NCBI GenBank assembly: GCA_947303335.1
Contig: CAMYYB010000002.1
Coordinates: 36,890 to 100,889 of the forward strand
Length of the DNA: 64,000 nt
Origin: an uncultured Bacteroidales bacterium
GTDB taxonomy: Bacteria > Bacteroidota > Bacteroidia > Bacteroidales > F082
Direction: 5' to 3'
Shown here in pieces: positions 37,901 to 46,825 of this stretch. Below the pieces are notes generated by a model, which had not been told where the DNA came from, did not search any database, and saw only the letters and a list, made by a program, of their open reading frames with translations. Position 1 is the stretch's first letter; every line of letters starts with the position of its first letter. The translations under genes and the position numbers were made by a program.

Positions 37901-40008
37901 AGCGCCATGTTAGGCGTGTAGCCATCAACGGTAATGTAAGGGCCATCCAACGAAACTGCTTGGATAGTCGTGATATAGGGCTGACGTTGCTGGCGGGTGA
38001 CCACAATCATCACTTCACCTGCCGAGTTGAGGCCCGTAATCGGCACATTAACAGTACCTGAAGCAGGCACTTCGGCAACGCCAAGGATTTCATTGTTCTT
38101 GGTGATAGAGACGTATGAGCCGGCAACAGCATTCACAGTGAAAGTTGCCACACCAACACCTATGGTATTGGCGTGACTCACATTGTTGGCAGAAGGTTGA
38201 GTGTGATAAGGCATCACGGAGCCGTCACCAAAGCATTGGTAGGCTCTCCAGTAGTATTCATCGGAGACGCTATATTGGTAGTTCCCCGCATGGGCGTAAG
38301 TGACGGCCACATTGCCGATGAAAGGAACAGCATTCAGCGTATTGAAACCCGAATCGTCAAACATGGCATCATAGACACCTGTTGTGGTCTGTGCCTGTGT
38401 CGGGGTCTGGTTGAAGGTGGTGGTGGCACCCACACCGAAATAATAGTCCTCATACCAATAGGATTCCGGAACGGAACCGATATAGCCGAATGCGCCCTTG
38501 TTTGCGGCACGAATCATAGCCTCACCGAAACAAGTCAAGTCGTTTGAGGCATTTTTGAAGTTGGAGGTCAGGCAGCAGTTGCCCATCGCCCAGAAATATT
38601 TGTCGTTGTTGGTCAGCGAATTGACGTTGCTATTGGTAAATTCCGGGCTATGCCACTTTTGGATATCACCGTGAGCGGTATAGTTGGCAAAGCCAACACC
38701 TGAACTCAGGTAGTTGTAACAACCTGTATAGGTGTCGGTGACATATTTATAGACGTTGTTGAAGCCGTGAGCCGTGTTGAAATAATAGTTGGCAGCATAG
38801 TTAATGGTAGGTCTGCCGACTTTCGGAGCCCACGTGCCATCGGCACCGGCGATGAGCAACACGTTGCTCAGGTAGCTCGGGTCTGACATCGTATATTTTT
38901 CATAGGTCAATGTCTTATTGACGAGATAGCCAAGTTCCGTAGTGGAGGATACCGACATACGACTGATGAACATATCATGATAGACGTCGCCATCTACTGA
39001 AGCATACTCCAAATCGGTGGCTGCATTTCCGTAAGAGCTACCATAATTCCAAAGCTGGTAATAGGTGACAACCGTTTCGTCGCCCACAATCACCAAGAAG
39101 GTTGGATGGTTGGCATTATACCTGGAGTAAATCAAGTTCTTGATGGTGCTGGCGGTAGCGCCGCTGGCCACAGTCTGCACATCCACATCAATACCTTTCT
39201 GTTTCTTCCAAGTCAGCCAGTTTTGGAAAACTGTACTATTGACGTATGTAGAAGTAGTGACAACAAGCATCTTCACAGGAGTGGTGTAAAGGTCGGGATG
39301 CTGAGAGTAGGCATCGCGAAGGGTCCTCTCGTTGAAAAGCTGCTTGTAAACAACATTAAAGTAAGGGCTGTAGGTGTCCACCAGCATCTTCTCCGTAGCT
39401 ACGGCATCGGCACCGTCGAAGTGAACGGTGACTTCAATGTCATTGAACACACGCAAAGTGTTGTTGACAGGGTCGTAGCTCACCGGCTCAATAGTCATCT
39501 TGCCGAGTCGGACACCACGCATAGTACCCACCACATTGACGACAGCCTGAGGCTCACTACGGAAACCACGGGTCGACCGGTAGGCAGCCTCATTAATAAT
39601 AAAAGGTACGTCATCGGGCTGCTGGTCTTTCCTCAATGAGGGCTGACGTGGCACCAAAGTATGAATACCCAAATCATCAAGGCGGTAGTCCGTCGTGCTG
39701 TAGCCCGTGATTTCAATACGCGGGTTGGCACCAAACGGCACCGCAATGAGTTCATTCACGACGGGAATCTGGGGGTCACCTTCATTGCCGCCGATAACGG
39801 TGTTAGGCATGCTAAGCCACGAGAAAACACCACGTTGGCTTTCATAATCCTGCGCCTCAAGGGTTGAAAACGAGAACGAAGCCTTGAGGCTCGTCATGTC
39901 GCTTTTCAGGCATTCGGCCCTATCTGCCGAACGCAACTGAATCTTTTGCTGAGCCATCATACTGACATTCAGCAAAATGACAAAAAGAATAAAAAACGCT
40001 TTTTTCAT
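34948..40008 (-). CDS. C25 family (gingipain-like) cysteine peptidase with InlB-like repeats and T9SS type-A sorting domain
   Basis: ANYTAHGDIQKWHSPEF (His) and YFWAMGNCCLTSNF (Cys) catalytic context; 'VTATPxxGYxFxxWTENG' InlB B-repeat-like units; C-terminus VRVYPNPSKDVFNIEGEG...GVYMLRVVSEKGITTQQILKTR. Confidence 0.92.
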   Translation of the reverse strand: MKKAFFILFVILLNVSMMAQQKIQLRSADRAECLKSDMTSLKASFSFSTLEAQDYESQRGVFSWLSMPNTVIGGNEGDPQIPVVNELIAVPFGANPRIEITGYSTTDYRLDDLGIHTLVPRQPSLRKDQQPDDVPFIINEAAYRSTRGFRSEPQAVVNVVGTMRGVRLGKMTIEPVSYDPVNNTLRVFNDIEVTVHFDGADAVATEKMLVDTYSPYFNVVYKQLFNERTLRDAYSQHPDLYTTPVKMLVVTTSTYVNSTVFQNWLTWKKQKGIDVDVQTVASGATASTIKNLIYSRYNANHPTFLVIVGDETVVTYYQLWNYGSSYGNAATDLEYASVDGDVYHDMFISRMSVSSTTELGYLVNKTLTYEKYTMSDPSYLSNVLLIAGADGTWAPKVGRPTINYAANYYFNTAHGFNNVYKYVTDTYTGCYNYLSSGVGFANYTAHGDIQKWHSPEFTNSNVNSLTNNDKYFWAMGNCCLTSNFKNASNDLTCFGEAMIRAANKGAFGYIGSVPESYWYEDYYFGVGATTTFNQTPTQAQTTTGVYDAMFDDSGFNTLNAVPFIGNVAVTYAHAGNYQYSVSDEYYWRAYQCFGDGSVMPYHTQPSANNVSHANTIGVGVATFTVNAVAGSYVSITKNNEILGVAEVPASGTVNVPITGLNSAGEVMIVVTRQQRQPYITTIQAVSLDGPYITVDGYTPNMALVGENTDLSITFKNVGSAATSGNTTVTLTSTNSNVTILSDPKTFSTLGVNATTTVNGFRFRLNSGVTLGVNVTLHYTAVNGSNTWEGDITITPNQIFMVTVAANNADYGTVSGGGQYNYGASCTVTATPADGYMFTNWTENGSVVSTDAEYTFNVASDMNLVANFAEGVMIGSGTETNDFLPSYSYYKHALSEQIYTPAELGSAGLITSIAFYNGGAEKTRTYDFYLKATTKNTFTGTTDWIAVSAGDKVFSGSVTMIADDWTTITFSTPFVYDGTSNVVLVADDNTGSYTYSPHMSCRVFTATNQALYYYDDNNNFNPLSPPTSSGSSNNVLSSKNQLIVTKLAIPTEPVNITVSANPARAASVSGGGEYPFGETCTVTATPNEGYTFMGWTENGGLVSSELSYSFSAIADRSLVANFIQTIEIGEGTTTHNYLPSYNYYNYTLSQQIYTAAEIGTEGTITSIAFYNEGAEKTRTYDLYLKTTNKSSFSSKTDWITVSASDKVFSGSVTMVVNNWTFITLDTPFEYDGISNLVLVADDNTGEYTSSPHMACSVFNTTTNQAIYAYNDNTNFNPLSPPTSSSNYNDVLRVKNHILLGMVMEDPQVEQVVALGEGWNWWSPYIEMNGIDGLTMLEEGLGDNGLRIQSKSDGSVDWLEYNGTGYWYGSLNALANEQMYMIRASADCNAVMVGAQALTEDHPVAIIEGWNWIGFPSGQTVSVETALSSFAPETEDVIKGRNGSSTYISSGSYNQWYGTLSALEPGQGYMYKSNSSTPKTLTFQSGRDGDNIEATTHEGTVFTPNRNWFADNMLVTAVIDLGGQELRSEKYEVAAFVDGECRGSVKLMYVEPLDRYVAFLLVSGEAGEKLSFVLTDGNSIDNSVDNIKYVVDGIEGSPTEPVVLHFNPLSASEDCVRVYPNPSKDVFNIEGEGIQKVEVVNAFGQVVYIREAEGDAIRIDLGNCASGVYMLRVVSEKGITTQQILKTR

Positions 40009-40035
40009 TTTTCTAAAAAATTTCGTTAAGGGCAG

Positions 40036-40043
40036 CAAAAATA
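40036..40043 (-). promoter_or_regulatory. -7 element TATTTTTG for the C25 peptidase gene
   Basis: CAAAAATA on + strand; supports start at 40008 rather than 40038. Confidence 0.45.
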
Positions 40044-40175
40044 GACAAAAAATTCAATTTAGCAAGAGGAAAGAAGCCAAAAACACATGATGGCTCAATA
40101 CCGAAGTCACAATGAACACGGTCTCAGAGGTGGCCAAGCAGAATGAGTACAAAAGAGGATTATAACCTCAAATGA

Positions 40176-40280
40176 TCATTGTTTTACCCAAATCAATTTG
40201 CTGACATCATAGCCGCGGCGTGTGGCTTCGGCGAGGATGGCTTCCTTCACGCTGTCTTCAAGTTGTGGTGTGCGCGAGAG
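40176..40280 (-). pseudogene. C-terminal remnant of a lipocalin (Blc-like) gene
   Basis: Reverse strand reads *LSRTPQLEDSVKEAILAEATRRGYDVSKLIWVKQ*, a typical bacterial lipocalin C-terminus, with a stop immediately upstream. Confidence 0.6.
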
Positions 40281-40372
40281 TTACAGAATTATTTGACAGC
40301 GCGAGAAAAATGTGGTGAAAAATTTTTGTTTTTGATATTTTTGTTACTTTTGCGGTTGGAAACCAAGTTGAA

Positions 40373-40657
40373 ATGAAGCAAATTAGTATCGATAATGTAG
40401 AATATGTGGACGGCTTGATGTTGTCGTTGTTATTCAGTGACGGCAGTAGTCAAACGATTGATTTTAGTGGTTTTTTCGAGAAGCATCCTCATCCCCAATA
40501 TTATAAGTACAAGAGACTCTCTGAATTCAAGAAATTTTGGCTGCGTAATGGCAATCTCATTTGGGGTAAACATGCCGATTTGAGTTTTCCGTTGAACGCA
40601 CTTTATTTCGGTAATTTGGAATTGTGCTGTGATGATGAATGGCCAGAGACAAATTGA
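40373..40657 (+). CDS. DUF2442 domain-containing protein
   Basis: 94 aa; LMLSLLFSDGSSQTIDFSGFFEKHPHPQYYKYKRLSEFKKFWLRNGNLIWGKHADLSFPLNALY. Confidence 0.75.
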   Translation: MKQISIDNVEYVDGLMLSLLFSDGSSQTIDFSGFFEKHPHPQYYKYKRLSEFKKFWLRNGNLIWGKHADLSFPLNALYFGNLELCCDDEWPETN

Positions 40658-40812
40658 ACAACAAAAATTGTAAATCAATAAAGTATCGAAGATATAACAA
40701 CAAAGAAAAGCAAACAGACACATAATCATTTAGAATAGCATTTCAAAAGCGAATTCTTGAACACCATTTTCCACATTTCTCGAAAGAGAATTCACCAAGA
40801 AGTCGTTATGAA

Positions 40813-40896
40813 ACGCCAATTTATTTTGGCGTGGAATAACTTGCTGGTGGATGGGCGTGGAAACCCGGTGTTCGGCAGGTTAAACAAATTCCACGC
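40813..40896 (+). promoter_or_regulatory. Alternative hairpins upstream of an HTH gene
   Basis: ACGCCAA (40813-40819)/TTGGCGT (40826-40832) versus GCGTGGAAT (40829-40837)/ATTCCACGC (40888-40896)+TTTTT. Confidence 0.45.
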
Positions 40897-40902
40897 TTTT
40901 TC

Positions 40903-41112
40903 ATGCACATCGGGCAACATATCAAAGAGGTAATGCGGCAGCAAGGCATCACGGCTACACAGCTGGCGAAGGATATTTATTGCGCCCGTACGCATATCCA
41001 TAGGATTTTCCTCAAGGACAACATCGATATTGCCTTGCTTAAGCGCATATCTTCAGCATTGAATTATGATTTCTTTCGTGACCTTTCCGATGAATTCAAA
41101 AGGAAAGTGTAA
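40903..41112 (+). CDS. XRE-family helix-turn-helix protein
   Basis: MHIGQHIKEVMRQQGITATQLAKDIYCARTHIHRIFLKDNIDIALLKRISSALNYDFF. Confidence 0.8.
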   Translation: MHIGQHIKEVMRQQGITATQLAKDIYCARTHIHRIFLKDNIDIALLKRISSALNYDFFRDLSDEFKRKV

Positions 41113-41174
41113 CCGAAATAGTTACAATGTTCAAAATAATTACTGAAAAATAGTCTTCGCATATAGCTAATATA

Positions 41175-41182
41175 TATCTTTG
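41175..41182 (+). promoter_or_regulatory. -7 element TATCTTTG
   Basis: 30 bp upstream of 41212 start. Confidence 0.5.
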
Positions 41183-41211
41183 CAACACAATACCATTAAA
41201 AATAAGAAAAG

Positions 41212-42093
41212 ATGAACAAGTTTAAAGTATTTACATTATTGTTGGGAGTGCTTCTTTTGGCCTCTGCGACTTCATGCAAGAAAAAAGACGGAGTTTATTC
41301 TCCGAGCAAGAAAATCCAAAAGGTGTATTATTCCTCTACTATTATGGATAAAACCCTGCATCAAGTATGGAATTGGGACGGCAAATTACTGGCATCCATT
41401 GATTATTATTCCTCCAATAGCGACACTGTGGTTTGGACGGAAAGATTTACTTATGACGGCAACCGCATTGTTCGTGTTGACAACATTCAGGAGTCCGCCA
41501 TTTATGAGTATGATGGAGATCACTTGAAATCTGTCAAGAATTACTACTATGATGACTTGGAGACAACAACCGTTTTTGAGTATAAAGGCGGAAAATTAGA
41601 TAAAGCTACCATCACTTATCTTCATGGATACAAAAAGAGCGAGACAAGTCATCCGAAGTTGTCTGTTTTGCCCTTCCCGTCCGAGTTTACTGCAATAATT
41701 GACAAATGCAATGCCAAGTTAGCCATTGGCAATGAACCAAAATCGGAATATGTCTTGACCTACCAATTCTCTTGGGACGGTGACAATGTTGTTAAGATTG
41801 TAGCAACCTATGATGGCGGAACATCAAGTGTGGCTTTGCAATATGACAACAAGAAAAATCCTTATAGAGGTTTTATGGATTTATGGTCTTGGGAATTGGA
41901 TGAGTTGGAAGAGGGAGACAATTATGTATCGAAAAACAATGTTACCAATATGACTTTCACCTATTCTGACGGTGATACTGAAGTTTCCTCTTTCATCTAT
42001 CAGTACGACAATGACAATTACCCGACCATGCGAACCACATATTATCCAGATGCCCAATACCAGTATGAGTATACGATGTATTTCGAATACTGA
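41212..42093 (+). CDS. Lipoprotein with RHS-like YD-type repeats (DUF4595-like)
   Basis: Lipobox ATSC; FTYDGNRIVRVDNI, YEYDGDHLKSVKNY, FEYKGGKLDKATI repeats. Confidence 0.65.
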   Translation: MNKFKVFTLLLGVLLLASATSCKKKDGVYSPSKKIQKVYYSSTIMDKTLHQVWNWDGKLLASIDYYSSNSDTVVWTERFTYDGNRIVRVDNIQESAIYEYDGDHLKSVKNYYYDDLETTTVFEYKGGKLDKATITYLHGYKKSETSHPKLSVLPFPSEFTAIIDKCNAKLAIGNEPKSEYVLTYQFSWDGDNVVKIVATYDGGTSSVALQYDNKKNPYRGFMDLWSWELDELEEGDNYVSKNNVTNMTFTYSDGDTEVSSFIYQYDNDNYPTMRTTYYPDAQYQYEYTMYFEY

Positions 42094-42117
42094 TTTGCCG
42101 ATCTGATAAACAAATGA

Positions 42118-42150
42118 AAGCCAGAGCCACAAAAGACCCTGGCTTTTTTA
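42118..42150 (+). terminator. Rho-independent terminator
   Basis: AAAGCCAG (42118-42125)/CTGGCTTT (42139-42146) followed by a T run. Confidence 0.75.
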
Positions 42151-42222
42151 TTTCATTTCGTGAAAAACATGCAACTTGACCCTAAAAAGTGCCGATAAAT
42201 ATGCATTATTTTTGCATGTTTT

Positions 42223-43167
42223 TCATAACTTTAAGTAATTCAGCACATTGTTTTCAATACGCTTGAGCAAGTCTTCCGAATCAGCAGCCTTCTCAAACTT
42301 GTGTCCCGTGACCTTCTCGTAAAGTTCGATGTAACGTTCCGAAACGCTGTTCACATATTCAGGGGTCATCTCAGGAACCTGTTGTCCCTCCTTTCCTTGG
42401 AAGCCGTTAGCCATCAACCATTCGCGTACGAATTCTTTGGAGAGTTGCACCTGTGGCTCGCCTTTGGCGAAATGTTCTTCGTATTGGTCGGCAATGAAGT
42501 AACGCGAGGAATCGGGGGTGTGGATTTCGTCCATCAGCACGATTTGGTCGCCAATCTTGCCGAACTCGTATTTGGTGTCAACAAGAATCAAGCCCTGCTT
42601 GGCAGCAATCTCAGTGCCACGTTGGAAGAGCTTACGGGTGATGTCCTCAATCTGGACATAATCCTTCTCGCTGATGAGACCACGAGCAATGATTTCTTCA
42701 CGAGAGATGTCCTCATCATGGCCTTCTTCGGCTTTGGTGGTAGGGGTAATGATAGGCTCGGCGAAACGTTGGTGTTCTTTCATACCATCAGGAATCTGCA
42801 CGCCGCAAATGGTGTGCTGTCCGCTCTTGTAAGTGCGCCATGAACTACCTGTGAGGTAGCCACGAATAATCATCTCAATAGGGAAAGGCTTGCAGAGACG
42901 ACCCACTGTGACCATCGGGTCAGGTGTAGCGAGCTTCCAGTTGGGAACGATGTCGGCAGTGGCATCGAGGAACATGGCGGCTATTTGGTTGAGCACCTGT
43001 CCCTTGTAGGGAATGCCCTTGGGCAGGATGACATCGAAAGCGGAGATACGGTCAGTGGCGACCATCACCATGTATTCGTCGTTGATGAAATAACAGTCAC
43101 GGACCTTGCCGTGATAGACCTTGGTCTGGCCAGGAAAATTGTAGTCTGTTCTGGTTAATGCGTTCAT
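42223..43167 (-). CDS. purC: Phosphoribosylaminoimidazolesuccinocarboxamide synthase
   Basis: [60 protein letters not shown]. Confidence 0.96.
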   Translation of the reverse strand: MNALTRTDYNFPGQTKVYHGKVRDCYFINDEYMVMVATDRISAFDVILPKGIPYKGQVLNQIAAMFLDATADIVPNWKLATPDPMVTVGRLCKPFPIEMIIRGYLTGSSWRTYKSGQHTICGVQIPDGMKEHQRFAEPIITPTTKAEEGHDEDISREEIIARGLISEKDYVQIEDITRKLFQRGTEIAAKQGLILVDTKYEFGKIGDQIVLMDEIHTPDSSRYFIADQYEEHFAKGEPQVQLSKEFVREWLMANGFQGKEGQQVPEMTPEYVNSVSERYIELYEKVTGHKFEKAADSEDLLKRIENNVLNYLKL

Positions 43168-43260
43168 TTTATGATAACTGTTTTAGGATTGCTTCGCAAG
43201 AAATCTGATAAAAATCTAATTGAAAATCAATCAAAAATCCATCAGAGTCTACTATTTATT

Positions 43261-44274
43261 TTATTCAGATTTTTGAATGATTTCTCGGCCTTGGCCGATA
43301 CCATCTGCATTTGACTCATCCTCAAGATGTTTTTTGTAAGCATTTACTATATCTGTGACGAGCTTATGCCTTACCACGTCCTTGTCGTCCAAATAGATGA
43401 ACTCGATGCCTTTCACGTCTTTCAACACCTCCATCGCCTGAGGAAGCCCAGAGGGTGTCTTGGGCGGCAGGTCAATTTGGGTGATGTCGCCGGTGACGAT
43501 GAACTTGGCCGAGCGTCCCATGCGGGTGAGGAACATCTTCAGCTGGCTGCGGGTGGCATTTTGTGCCTCATCCAAGATGACGAAAGCATGATCCAAAGTA
43601 CGTCCACGCATAAAAGCCAAAGGTGCAATCTCAATGGTGTGATCTTCAAGATAGCCCTCCAACTTCGATGAGGGAATCATATCGCGCAAAGCGTCATAAA
43701 GCGGCTGCAAATACGGGTCGAGCTTGTCTTTTAGGTCGCCAGGGAGGAAACCCAGATGTTCATCAGCTTCAACAGCGGGACGTGTGAGGATGATTCTTCT
43801 TACTTGTCTGGCCTTCAAGGCACGGACAGCAAGGGCTACTGCGGTATAGGTCTTTCCCGTACCGGCGGGTCCTATGGCAAACACCAAGTCTTTCTGTTCC
43901 GAGGCGCTCACCATGCGTTTTTGGTTGGCAGTAATGGCTTTGACGGGAACACCACTACGCCCAAAGACCAACACATCGCTCTCCGACATCTTCTGTTGCA
44001 GTTCAGTATCCGTACTTGCCATCATGATATCCTCCACATTTTGTGCGCTGAGTTTCCCAAAACGCTCTAACTGCATCATCAGCGTCTCGTAACGGCTAAC
44101 GAAATACTCTATCTCCTCATCTTCACCGATGACTTTCATGAAATCGCCTCGTGCAATAATCTTCAATTTCGGGAACATGCTTTTCACCAATTCCAAGTAC
44201 TTGTCGTTGGGACCGTGAAGCTCCTTAGGGTCAACGTTTTCTATCTGTAGAATCTGTTCTGCCATAGTTGTCAA
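43261..44274 (-). CDS. phoH: PhoH family protein
   Basis: FAIGPAGTGKTYTAVALAVRALK, LTRPAVEADEHLGFLPGDLKDKLDPYLQPLYDAL, VILDEAQNATRSQLKMFLTRMG. Confidence 0.96.
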   Translation of the reverse strand: MTTMAEQILQIENVDPKELHGPNDKYLELVKSMFPKLKIIARGDFMKVIGEDEEIEYFVSRYETLMMQLERFGKLSAQNVEDIMMASTDTELQQKMSESDVLVFGRSGVPVKAITANQKRMVSASEQKDLVFAIGPAGTGKTYTAVALAVRALKARQVRRIILTRPAVEADEHLGFLPGDLKDKLDPYLQPLYDALRDMIPSSKLEGYLEDHTIEIAPLAFMRGRTLDHAFVILDEAQNATRSQLKMFLTRMGRSAKFIVTGDITQIDLPPKTPSGLPQAMEVLKDVKGIEFIYLDDKDVVRHKLVTDIVNAYKKHLEDESNADGIGQGREIIQKSE

Positions 44275-44282
44275 ATGATGTG

Positions 44283-44290
44283 CAAAGATA
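44283..44290 (-). promoter_or_regulatory. -7 element TATCTTTG for phoH
   Basis: CAAAGATA on + strand upstream of 44274. Confidence 0.5.
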
Positions 44291-44372
44291 GTCTATTTTT
44301 CAATCGGCTGCTTCCGCACAAAAAATTTCAAAAAAACAATTGAATATCATACTGCGATTCGCCGAAATGCAT

Positions 44373-44380
44373 TATTTTTG
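44373..44380 (+). promoter_or_regulatory. -7 element TATTTTTG
   Basis: Upstream of ATG 44409; implies the ORF start at 44340 is too early. Confidence 0.5.
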
Positions 44381-44408
44381 CCAACCAGAAAAAGTGGCAA
44401 ACAATACA

Positions 44409-45227
44409 ATGGCAATTATCACACTTACAAGCGATTGGGGACATTCCGACTACTATGCGGCAGCCGTAAAAGGCGTGATATTGTCACAACTGCCCAATGC
44501 CACCATCGTCGACATCACCCATGAGATTGCCGCTTTCAATACCATTGACGCGGGGTTTGTAGTGAAACACTGTTTCCGCAATTTCCCGGCAGGTACCATT
44601 CATATCATCGCTGTCGACACAATCGAGTCGGAAGACGTGCCTCATGTGGTAGTGAAAGCCGAAGGACAATATTTCATTTCTGCCGACAACGGCGTGTTCC
44701 GCCAGATTTTTGATGAATATGAGGAAGCTGTTGAGATTAACGTCATGCAAGATTCAGACTCATTCAACTTCCCTACCCGAGACCGATTTGCCAAAGTCGC
44801 CGTGATGATTGCACAAGGCGTGCCGCTTTCCGAGATAGGTCCCAAGCGTGAGACGCTGCGTGGTGCCGAGTTCTGCGCTGTGGTGCGCGACGATTCCATC
44901 GAAGGCACCGTAATCCATATTGACTCGTATGGCAACCTCGTCACCAACATCACCAAAACCGACTTCGACCAGACCCGCCGTGGACGCGACTTCACCATCT
45001 TCGTAAAAGGACGGCTTTACACCATCAACAAGATTTCGGACAGCTACCTTGACGTAAAGGAGACCACCGACTTGGTAGCTATCTTCGGCTCGCATGGCAA
45101 TTTGGAAATCGCTATGCGCGAGGCACCCATCGCCTCATTGTGTGGCATCGAGTTCCACTCTACCATCCGTGTGGTCTTCCATGAAAAATTTGAGCCTGAA
45201 CCGCCCAAAGCCGGGTCATTGTTTTGA
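44409..45227 (+). CDS. SAM hydroxide adenosyltransferase / SAM hydrolase (DUF62)
   Basis: ITLTSDWGHSDYYAAAVKGVILSQLPNATIVDITHEIAAFNTIDAGFVVKHCFRNFPAGTIHIIAVD. Confidence 0.93.
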   Translation: MAIITLTSDWGHSDYYAAAVKGVILSQLPNATIVDITHEIAAFNTIDAGFVVKHCFRNFPAGTIHIIAVDTIESEDVPHVVVKAEGQYFISADNGVFRQIFDEYEEAVEINVMQDSDSFNFPTRDRFAKVAVMIAQGVPLSEIGPKRETLRGAEFCAVVRDDSIEGTVIHIDSYGNLVTNITKTDFDQTRRGRDFTIFVKGRLYTINKISDSYLDVKETTDLVAIFGSHGNLEIAMREAPIASLCGIEFHSTIRVVFHEKFEPEPPKAGSLF

Positions 45228-45773
45228 AAATCTCCGAAACAATCTCCAAAGCAAAAAGCCAACCAAAGCACCCAAAGCGGCACCCGCAAGGATATCGCCA
45301 GGATAGTGGTAGCCAATATAGATACGGCTGTAGCTTGAGATGAAAGCCCACAAAAACAGTGTGATAGCCGCCCAAGGGCGGTATTTTGACAACACCGGAG
45401 TCATGAACGCCGATATGGAAAAGGTGTTGGCAGCATGGGAAGAGACGAAACCATATCTGCCTCCAGCCAGTCCTTTGGGGAGATAAATCAAATCCTGGAA
45501 ATCGATGTTATAACAAGGCCGCAACCGATGGAAAAGCGGCTTGCATACATGCGAGGACAACTGGTCGGAGCAAAGCACCACTATCCCTACGGCGAGGAAG
45601 ACCCACCAGCAACGTTTGTCGTATTGCTTCACGACCCAATATATCCACAATGCATACATTGGTAGCCACGCCCACATATCGGTGATGAGCATCATTGCCC
45701 CATCCATCCAATCGACATGAAGTCCGTTGAGAAAAAGGAACAAATCAGAATCTATGTTGGAAAGCTGACTCAT
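45216..45773 (-). CDS. Phosphatase PAP2 family protein
   Basis: KPLFHRLRPC, RYGFVSSHAANTF, SYSRIYIGYHYPGDILAGA (three PAP2 motifs). Confidence 0.93.
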   Translation of the reverse strand: MSQLSNIDSDLFLFLNGLHVDWMDGAMMLITDMWAWLPMYALWIYWVVKQYDKRCWWVFLAVGIVVLCSDQLSSHVCKPLFHRLRPCYNIDFQDLIYLPKGLAGGRYGFVSSHAANTFSISAFMTPVLSKYRPWAAITLFLWAFISSYSRIYIGYHYPGDILAGAALGALVGFLLWRLFRRFSKQ

Positions 45774-46741
45774 GAGGCTTCCTCTATAGCCATACCAAAC
45801 AGTTTTTCCAAAGTCAATCCGAAACAGCGGGCTTGTGCCGGGATAATACTTGCCTCCGACATACCCGGGACGATGTTGGCTTCGATGAAAAACACGCCTT
45901 CGTCGCTGACGATGTAGTCCATACGGACAAAGCCCTTGCACTCCAATTTCTCATAGAGCATCGCCGTAGTCGCCTTGATTTCAATTTCAACATCCTCGTC
46001 CACTTGTGCTGGCGTTATCTCATCACACTTGCCGGCAGTATATTTAGCCTCATAGTCGAAAAATTCGTTCTTGCTACAGATTTCAGTGAGTGGGAACACC
46101 ATCATTTTGCCTTGATAACTCATGGCTCCACAACCAAACTCCCTACCTTTGACAAACTTCTCGCACATCACCTGTCCTCCTGCTGCCATAGCCGTATCAA
46201 TTGCCGGAACAAGCTGCTCTTCCGTCTTCACTTTGGTCACACCCACGCTTGAACCATTACAAGTGGGCTTAACGAACATCGGCAGTCCAATTTCATTGAT
46301 AATTGAGTTCACGTCATAAGACTCACCTTTATTTATAAGGATAGAGGGAGACACTTTGACCTCGTAGGAAGCCACTACACGTTTGCAAAAATCTTTGTGG
46401 AAAGTAAGCGCACAGGTGGTTTGTCCAGAAGAAGTACAAGGAATTCCCATCAACTCAAGATAACCAGAAAGAGGTCCATTCTCACCCGGTACACCATGCA
46501 CTGCATTGAAAGCCACATCAAACTTCACCTTACGGCTACCCACCATGATGCTAAAATCATTCTTGTCCACCTCAACATGAGTGCCATCATCCAAGAGCCC
46601 ATACCAGCCCTTTTTCGACACTACAATAATGTGAGATTCATATAGTTGTGGATTCAAGTTGCGCTTCACCACATTTGCACTGTTGACGGAAATCTCGAAC
46701 TCGCCCGAGTCTCCTCCACAAATTATTGCCACGTTTTTCAT
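45770..46741 (-). CDS. ddl: D-alanine--D-alanine ligase
   Basis: AFNAVHGVPGENGPLSGYLELMGIPCTSSGQ; FVKPTCNGSSVGVTKV; GFVRMDYIVSDEGVFFIEANIVPGMSEASIIP. Confidence 0.95.
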   Translation of the reverse strand: MKNVAIICGGDSGEFEISVNSANVVKRNLNPQLYESHIIVVSKKGWYGLLDDGTHVEVDKNDFSIMVGSRKVKFDVAFNAVHGVPGENGPLSGYLELMGIPCTSSGQTTCALTFHKDFCKRVVASYEVKVSPSILINKGESYDVNSIINEIGLPMFVKPTCNGSSVGVTKVKTEEQLVPAIDTAMAAGGQVMCEKFVKGREFGCGAMSYQGKMMVFPLTEICSKNEFFDYEAKYTAGKCDEITPAQVDEDVEIEIKATTAMLYEKLECKGFVRMDYIVSDEGVFFIEANIVPGMSEASIIPAQARCFGLTLEKLFGMAIEEAS

Positions 46742-46825
46742 ATTTTTTGTACTTTTGTCGGTTGATTGTCAAACAATAAAACTCACTCCAATGGAGTTGT
46801 AAAAACACGGCTAAAATACGAAATT

